From the NCBI GenBank assembly GCA_035294855.1, contig DATGKD010000261.1, positions 1 through 26,115 of the forward strand: a DNA stretch of 26,115 nt, in the 5' to 3' direction. Shown in pieces: positions 22,891 to 26,115 of this stretch. A program made the position numbers and the translations under genes. The number at the start of each line of letters is the position of its first letter. Position 1 is the first letter of the stretch. Under the pieces are notes generated by a model that was not told where the DNA came from, ran no database searches, and worked only from the letters and a program-made list of their open reading frames with translations. This DNA comes from DATGKD01 sp035294855. GTDB lineage: Bacteria > Actinomycetota > Acidimicrobiia > Acidimicrobiales > UBA8190.

Positions 22891-23616
22891 TCAAACGTCC
22901 GACTCCCAGTCGAAGGGGGCTCCCCCGCGCACGCCCGTGCCGGCGGCTTCGACGTGGTCGTCCCGGTCGAGATCGTCGTCGGCGCTCACGCCCTCCTGCT
23001 CGGCAGCGACGGCCGCCGCCGCGGTGCGCGCCGCGGCCACGAACGCCCGCACCGCGTGCGGGTCCTTCTTCCCCGGCTCCGCCTCCACTCCCGAGGACAC
23101 GTCGACACCGTAGGGCCGCAGGTGCGCGATGGCGTCGCCCACGTTGGCGGGGTTGAGGCCGCCCGACACGATGAGACGCGTGGTGTCGGCGACACCCTCC
23201 GCGAGCCTCCAGTCGAACACTTCGCCCGAGCCGGGCGACTGCGCGTCGACGAGGACGACGTCCGCGCCGTACTCCTCGAGACGCGAGATGTTGCGGTGGC
23301 CGGCGGGGAACGCCTTGATCGTCACCGGGACGCGCGCCGCCACCCACTGCGTGTCGTCGGGCGTCTCGTTGCCGTGCAACTGCGCGCCGCGCAACCCGAT
23401 GCCGTTGACGATGTCGACCACGCGGGTCCTGGCCTCGTTGCGGAACACCCCGACCGTCAGGATGTGCGCGGGCACGCGCTCGACGATGCGCCGCACCGCC
23501 TGGGCCGCCACCTGGCGGGGGGACGGCGCGAACACGAAGCCGAGGGCGTCCGCGCCGAGGCCCACGGCGAGCAGCGCGTCGGCCTCGGAGGTGATCCCGC
23601 AGATCTTGACGAGCAT
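22891..23616 (-). CDS. trpF: Phosphoribosylanthranilate isomerase with acidic C-terminal tail
   Basis: Amadori isomerisation of phosphoribosylanthranilate in tryptophan synthesis; 241 aa. The catalytic base Cys6 (KICG) and acid Asp124 (VLVDAQ, followed by GSGEVFDW) are present, with HGNE, SGGLNPANV and VDVSSGVE...GKKD phosphate-site motifs. The enzyme proper ends near residue 200; about 38 residues of acidic, low-complexity tail ending PFDWESDV follow. The start lies 3 nt after the trpC stop, so the genes are coupled. Many actinobacteria lack trpF and use the dual enzyme PriA, so this gene is informative about lineage. Confidence 0.95.
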   Translation of the reverse strand: MLVKICGITSEADALLAVGLGADALGFVFAPSPRQVAAQAVRRIVERVPAHILTVGVFRNEARTRVVDIVNGIGLRGAQLHGNETPDDTQWVAARVPVTIKAFPAGHRNISRLEEYGADVVLVDAQSPGSGEVFDWRLAEGVADTTRLIVSGGLNPANVGDAIAHLRPYGVDVSSGVEAEPGKKDPHAVRAFVAAARTAAAAVAAEQEGVSADDDLDRDDHVEAAGTGVRGGAPFDWESDV

Positions 23617-23619
23617 CGG

Positions 23620-24456
23620 TCAGCTCCGGCGGGTGCCGAGGCTCGGGGGCGCAACCCGCGCGCCCACCCGGTGGCCCGAGAGCGCCGCCACGCCGGCGCG
23701 CCGGTCGGACGCCCGCAGCAGCGACTCGCCCACCAGCACCGCCTGATAGCCCGCGTCGGCGAGCGCCCGGGCGTCCTCCGCACCCTCGATCCCCGACTCG
23801 GCGACCGCCACGACCTCGGCCGGGATGTGCTCGGCCAGGCGCACGGCGCGCCCCCGGTCGACCTCGAACGTGGTCAGGTCGCGCTGGTTCACGCCGACCA
23901 GGCTGGCGCCGGCGTCGAGGGCGCGGTCCAACTCTGCCGCGTCGTGCACCTCGACCAGGGAGTCGAGAGCGAGCTCCTGGGCCACGGTCAAGAGTCCCAC
24001 GAGCTCGTCGTCGGAGAGGGCGGCCACGATGAGCAGCACGGCGTCGGCCCCCATGATCCGGGCGTCGAACACGTCGGCAGCGCAGACGGTGAAGTCCTTG
24101 CGCAGCACCGGCAGCGAGCACCCGGCGCGTGCCGCCGCCAGGTCGTCCGGCGACCCGCCGAAGAACTCGGCGTCGGTCAACACCGAGACGCCGCGCGCCC
24201 CGCCGGCTTGGTACTGGGCGGCCAGCGCGGCCGGGTCCAGGTCGGTGGCGATGTCGCCCTTCGACGGCGACCGCCGCTTGACCTCGGCGATGACCGCCAG
24301 CTCCCCGCCCGCGGCCGATTCCAGGCCGGCGGCGAATCCACGGGTCGGCGGGGCCGCCTCGGCCGCCGCCGCCAACGTGGCGGCGTCACGGCGGTCCCGG
24401 CGGGCCCGGGCGCGGTGGCTCTCCAGGATCTTGCTCAGGTAGGTGTCCGACGCCAC
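23620..24456 (-). CDS. trpC: Indole-3-glycerol phosphate synthase
   Basis: Closes the indole ring to make indole-3-glycerol phosphate; 278 aa TIM barrel. Visible family motifs: YLSKILESHR at the N-terminus, VIAEVKRRSPSKG with the first catalytic lysine, VLRKDF with the second, VEVH, the GVNQRDL loop, AESGI and LVGESLL. GTG 24456 was chosen because it places the family's first helix about seven residues in and because a TAGGCT -10 box lies seven bases upstream. The frame continues upstream without a stop to the IS element and, across the target duplication, beyond it to an ATG at 25912 in the ancestral sequence. A longer ancestral N-terminus (24 extra residues) therefore cannot be excluded. 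Confidence 0.94.
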   Translation of the reverse strand: MASDTYLSKILESHRARARRDRRDAATLAAAAEAAPPTRGFAAGLESAAGGELAVIAEVKRRSPSKGDIATDLDPAALAAQYQAGGARGVSVLTDAEFFGGSPDDLAAARAGCSLPVLRKDFTVCAADVFDARIMGADAVLLIVAALSDDELVGLLTVAQELALDSLVEVHDAAELDRALDAGASLVGVNQRDLTTFEVDRGRAVRLAEHIPAEVVAVAESGIEGAEDARALADAGYQAVLVGESLLRASDRRAGVAALSGHRVGARVAPPSLGTRRS

Positions 24457-24463
24457 CTGCGCC

Positions 24464-24469
24464 AGCCTA
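24464..24469 (-). promoter_or_regulatory. Putative -10 box for a leaderless trpC mRNA (TAGGCT)
   Basis: TAGGCT on the minus strand is followed by seven bases and then the GTG of trpC, the same layout as at polA. It lies on the trpC side of the IS insertion, so it would still drive the operon. No -35 consensus is evident. Confidence 0.4.
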
Positions 24470-24502
24470 ACGACAGGACCCCCCACCCCCTCGATACCCG
24501 CC

Positions 24503-24518
24503 GTCCCCCTCGGGACGT
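24503..24518. repeat. Target-site duplication, left copy (16 bp)
   Basis: GTCCCCCTCGGGACGT, identical to the copy at 25890-25905, directly abuts the TGT end of the IS element. The target contains its own small palindrome (GTCCC/GGGAC). Confidence 0.9.
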
Positions 24519-24555
24519 TGTTCGTTCCGGAGTTGGGCCTGACACCGTGTTCCGG
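24519..24555. repeat. IS terminal inverted repeat, trpC-proximal end
   Basis: Starts with TGTTCGTTCCGG and contains CCTGACA and GTTCC at the same offsets as the other terminus. Confidence 0.8.
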
Positions 24556-24573
24556 ATAGATGCTTGACACTGA

Positions 24574-25776
24574 TTAGCCCTTGGCGGTCCCCTTTCGCTT
24601 GGACCAGCCCCTGCTGATGTGTCGTTGGCCGAGCGGCTGGTATTGGCGGTCGGGATCGATGACGAGCGCCCGCACGAGCTGGTCTCCGTAGAAGCAGTGG
24701 ACCACCCCGTCGATCTCGGTGATGCGCAGTTGGAGGTCCTTCCACGCGCCTCCGACGTGGATGGCGAAGCCTCGATAGCCGAGCGTCCCGTTGCAGTTGA
24801 CGCGGCGCAGGATCGCCCCCGAAGGGTGTGGGGCCTCGGGAAGCGGGCCGGGTAACGACGCTTGTTCTCGAGGTGCGTCGTGCTGGTAGCGCTCGATCGG
24901 GAGGGCGTCGTCGATGCCCTGGTGGGGCCGGTCCTCGTTGTAGTGGACCCGGAATTCGTCGAGCAGCGCTTGCAGCTCGTCGGTCGTCTCCGCCCGGGGG
25001 TGGTCGTCCAGCCACTCCTTCAAAGTGCGATGGAAGCGCTCGAGCTTGCCCAGGGTCTGGGGATGGTAGGGGCGGGAGTTGATGAGCCTCACGCCCAAGA
25101 CCTCGAGGCGCCGTTCGAACTCCACCCGAGCACCGATGAGCCGTCCGGTGAAGCAGGTGCCGTTGTCCGACAACACCTGGGCGGGAAGCCCGTAGCGGGC
25201 CACGGCCCACTCGAAGCACTCCCAGGCGGCCTGCCCGGTGGGGCCGTCGACGACGCGCAAGGCGAGGAGGAACCGGGCGTGGTCGTCCAAGATGTCCATC
25301 TCCCAGACCTTCTGGTCGTCGGCCAGGAACAGACAGCTGAAGTCGATCTGCCACAGGTCATTGGGAGAGGCCCACTCGAAGCGACGCGTGGCGGGGCGCG
25401 GACGCGACGGTCGGAGGGCCACCAGGTTGTTTCGCACGAGCGCCCGGTGGATCGACGACACCGCCGGCGGGTCCATCCCCTTGCGGCGGAGCTCGGCCCG
25501 GATGCGCCTCGCCCCCCACTTGGGGTGTTCTTTGCGCATCCGGCATACCAGCTCTTCGACCGCCGCCGGCATGCGCTGGGGCTGGTTCACCGGCTGGCGG
25601 GACCGGGGCTCAAGTCCGTCGATGCCCTCGGCCTCGAACCGGCGCCGGTAGACGTAGAAGGTCTGTCTCGAGATGCCGTAGCGCTTGCACACTGCCGCCA
25701 CGGCCTCGCCACTGCGGGCCGCCTCGAGCAGCACCTCCAGGCGCATTTCCGCCATTGCCATCACCCTCAGAGCCAT
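24574..25776 (-). CDS. IS481-family DDE transposase
   Basis: A 400-aa integrase-fold transposase. The N-terminal helix-turn-helix (about residues 22-45, VCKRYGISRQTFYVYRRRF) recognises the ends, a second winged-helix-like region follows (KWGARRIRAELRRKG), then the rve catalytic core. The DDE triad is Asp145 in WQIDF, Asp204 in LSDNG and Glu246 in GKLERFHRTLKEWL. The last ~100 residues after RPHQGIDDALP are the usual C-terminal domain. ATG 25776 has GGGG-rich sequence just upstream; ATGs at 25761 and 25755 are alternatives. The full-length frame and complete triad suggest activity. It is transcribed in the same direction as trpC. Confidence 0.95.
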   Translation of the reverse strand: MALRVMAMAEMRLEVLLEAARSGEAVAAVCKRYGISRQTFYVYRRRFEAEGIDGLEPRSRQPVNQPQRMPAAVEELVCRMRKEHPKWGARRIRAELRRKGMDPPAVSSIHRALVRNNLVALRPSRPRPATRRFEWASPNDLWQIDFSCLFLADDQKVWEMDILDDHARFLLALRVVDGPTGQAAWECFEWAVARYGLPAQVLSDNGTCFTGRLIGARVEFERRLEVLGVRLINSRPYHPQTLGKLERFHRTLKEWLDDHPRAETTDELQALLDEFRVHYNEDRPHQGIDDALPIERYQHDAPREQASLPGPLPEAPHPSGAILRRVNCNGTLGYRGFAIHVGGAWKDLQLRITEIDGVVHCFYGDQLVRALVIDPDRQYQPLGQRHISRGWSKRKGTAKG

Positions 25777-25852
25777 TCCCCGACCCCCTTGTCCAGGGCA
25801 GGGTGGCTTGCTCGCGGGTGTCAGTCATGTCTCCGGAACGTCACAGGTGTCC

Positions 25853-25889
25853 CGGGAACGTTCTGTCAGGAATGTCCCCGGTCAGCACA
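25853..25889. repeat. IS terminal inverted repeat, distal end
   Basis: Read on the minus strand it begins TGTGCTGACCGGGG and contains CCTGACA and GTTCC in register with the other end. Confidence 0.8.
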
Positions 25890-25905
25890 GTCCCCCTCGG
25901 GACGT
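25890..25905. repeat. Target-site duplication, right copy (16 bp)
   Basis: GTCCCCCTCGGGACGT, identical to 24503-24518, directly follows the ACA end of the IS element. Confidence 0.9.
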
Positions 25906-25970
25906 GACCCATCACAGAATCCTCATGATTCGATGACCGCCTCCTGACCGCGCCGGCGTGTGATGTCGGC

Positions 25971-26115
25971 GTGCCGAGCCGGATCACCGAACCGAGCGCG
26001 CCGCGCGCCGCGGCGGCTGCGACAACGATGGCGAAAGGGCTCGGGGGTCCTCCCGGGACGAGGGTGGCCGGTGGCAGGCTGGTGCCGGTGGCAGGTGACG
26101 GGGAGACCATCGTCG
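25971..26115 (+). CDS. Possible start of a plus-strand gene, cut by the window edge
   Basis: From GTG 25971 a frame stays open to the edge (48 codons, about 80% G or C at third positions), reading an Ala-rich start and then GTRVAGGRLVPVAGDGETIV. It would be divergent from trpC and the IS. No ribosome-binding site is visible and I recognise no family, so this may equally be chance in GC-rich DNA. The stretch 25906-25970 shows only a 5-bp hairpin (GAATC/GATTC) and the reconstructed trpC upstream sequence. Confidence 0.3.
   Translation, partial: MPSRITEPSAPRAAAAATTMAKGLGGPPGTRVAGGRLVPVAGDGETIV

Larger units (their letters stand above)
24519..25889 (-). mobile_element. IS481-family insertion sequence, intact
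   Basis: A 1371-bp element bounded by TGT and ACA, with one transposase gene filling most of it. The ends are imperfect inverted repeats: 24519-24555 and the complement of 25853-25889 align without gaps and agree at 22 of 37 positions, including the blocks CCGG, CCTGACA and GTTCC. A 16-bp direct repeat flanks both ends. Intact ends, an intact transposase and a perfect target duplication suggest a recent insertion. TGT/ACA ends are usual for IS481; the duplication is at or slightly above the family's usual upper length. Confidence 0.92.

Noticed and set aside
21710..24121. One 803-codon frame suggesting a TrpF/TrpC/TrpB fusion
   Set aside because: Only the part from 22867 or 22885 downstream encodes TrpB. 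The upstream part is an out-of-frame shadow of trpF and trpC, whose proteins are in other frames.
24564..24569. TTGACA inside the IS end as an outward promoter for trpC
   Set aside because: It is on the plus strand, pointing into the transposase 3' end and away from trpC, and no -10 box follows at 16-18 bp.
24457..26000. Search for a trp leader peptide, attenuator or T-box before trpC
   Set aside because: No run of Trp codons, T-box sequence or alternative hairpins is seen on either side of the IS. Regulation may lie outside the window.
25841..26110. 89-codon minus-strand frame overlapping the IS end
   Set aside because: It runs across the IS boundary and the target duplication, has no family match or ribosome-binding site, and its start is at the window edge. 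Its middle is the ancestral upstream part of the trpC frame, not a separate gene.
1..26115. CRISPR array, toxin-antitoxin pair, phage genes, reverse transcriptase or biosynthetic cluster
   Set aside because: No regularly spaced repeats and no matching gene families were found. Apart from the IS and a few unknown proteins, the window is core metabolism and information processing.

Overview
The window is about 26 kb of very GC-rich, densely coding bacterial DNA. The block pdtaR-polA-rpsA, the adjacent fatty-acid and tryptophan operons, GTG starts and leaderless-looking starts behind TAnnnT -10 boxes all point to an actinobacterium. A stand-alone trpF, which Streptomyces and Mycobacterium lack, argues for a deep-branching lineage such as the Acidimicrobiia. 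That placement is inference; no rRNA is present.

Layout. (1) 1-6118, plus strand: a complete dipeptide/oligopeptide ABC importer operon, with a Tat-exported lipoprotein binding protein (5' end outside the window), two permeases and two ATPases; the last four genes are overlapping or tightly spaced. (2) 6123-11730, minus strand: a small coiled-coil protein, the ANTAR antiterminator pdtaR, polA and rpsA, which meets the importer operon tail to tail with only 4 nt between stop codons. (3) 11866-13177, minus strand: an orphan secreted protein with its own terminator, then tRNA-Leu(CAA). (4) 13407-17944, plus strand: the fatty-acid operon fabD-fabH-fabG-acpP-fabF, in which FabD carries an unexpected C-terminal lipoyl/biotinyl-like domain. 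(5) 18124-19809, plus strand: an ABC1/UbiB-family atypical kinase. (6) 19915-24456, minus strand: trpC-trpF-trpB-trpA followed by a membrane-anchored protein. (7) 24503-25905: an intact IS481-family insertion sequence with a 16-bp target duplication, sitting just upstream of trpC. (8) The last 210 bp hold only a possible start of a plus-strand gene.

Functionally, the fab genes supply malonyl-ACP, initiation, elongation and the first reduction of type II fatty-acid synthesis. The trp genes carry out the last four steps from phosphoribosylanthranilate to tryptophan; trpE, trpG and trpD are not here. The pdtaR-polA-rpsA block is housekeeping with one signalling gene.

Most of the window is ordinary core genome. 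The points that deserve a second look are the FabD-lipoyl-like fusion, the IS insertion at the trpC 5' end (whose ancestral reading frame can be reconstructed), an Asn-to-Asp change in the FabG catalytic tetrad, a recurring TAGGnT -10 box placed for leaderless starts, structured DNA upstream of the fab operon, and the orphan secreted protein. I did not see a CRISPR array, phage, defence island or biosynthetic cluster.
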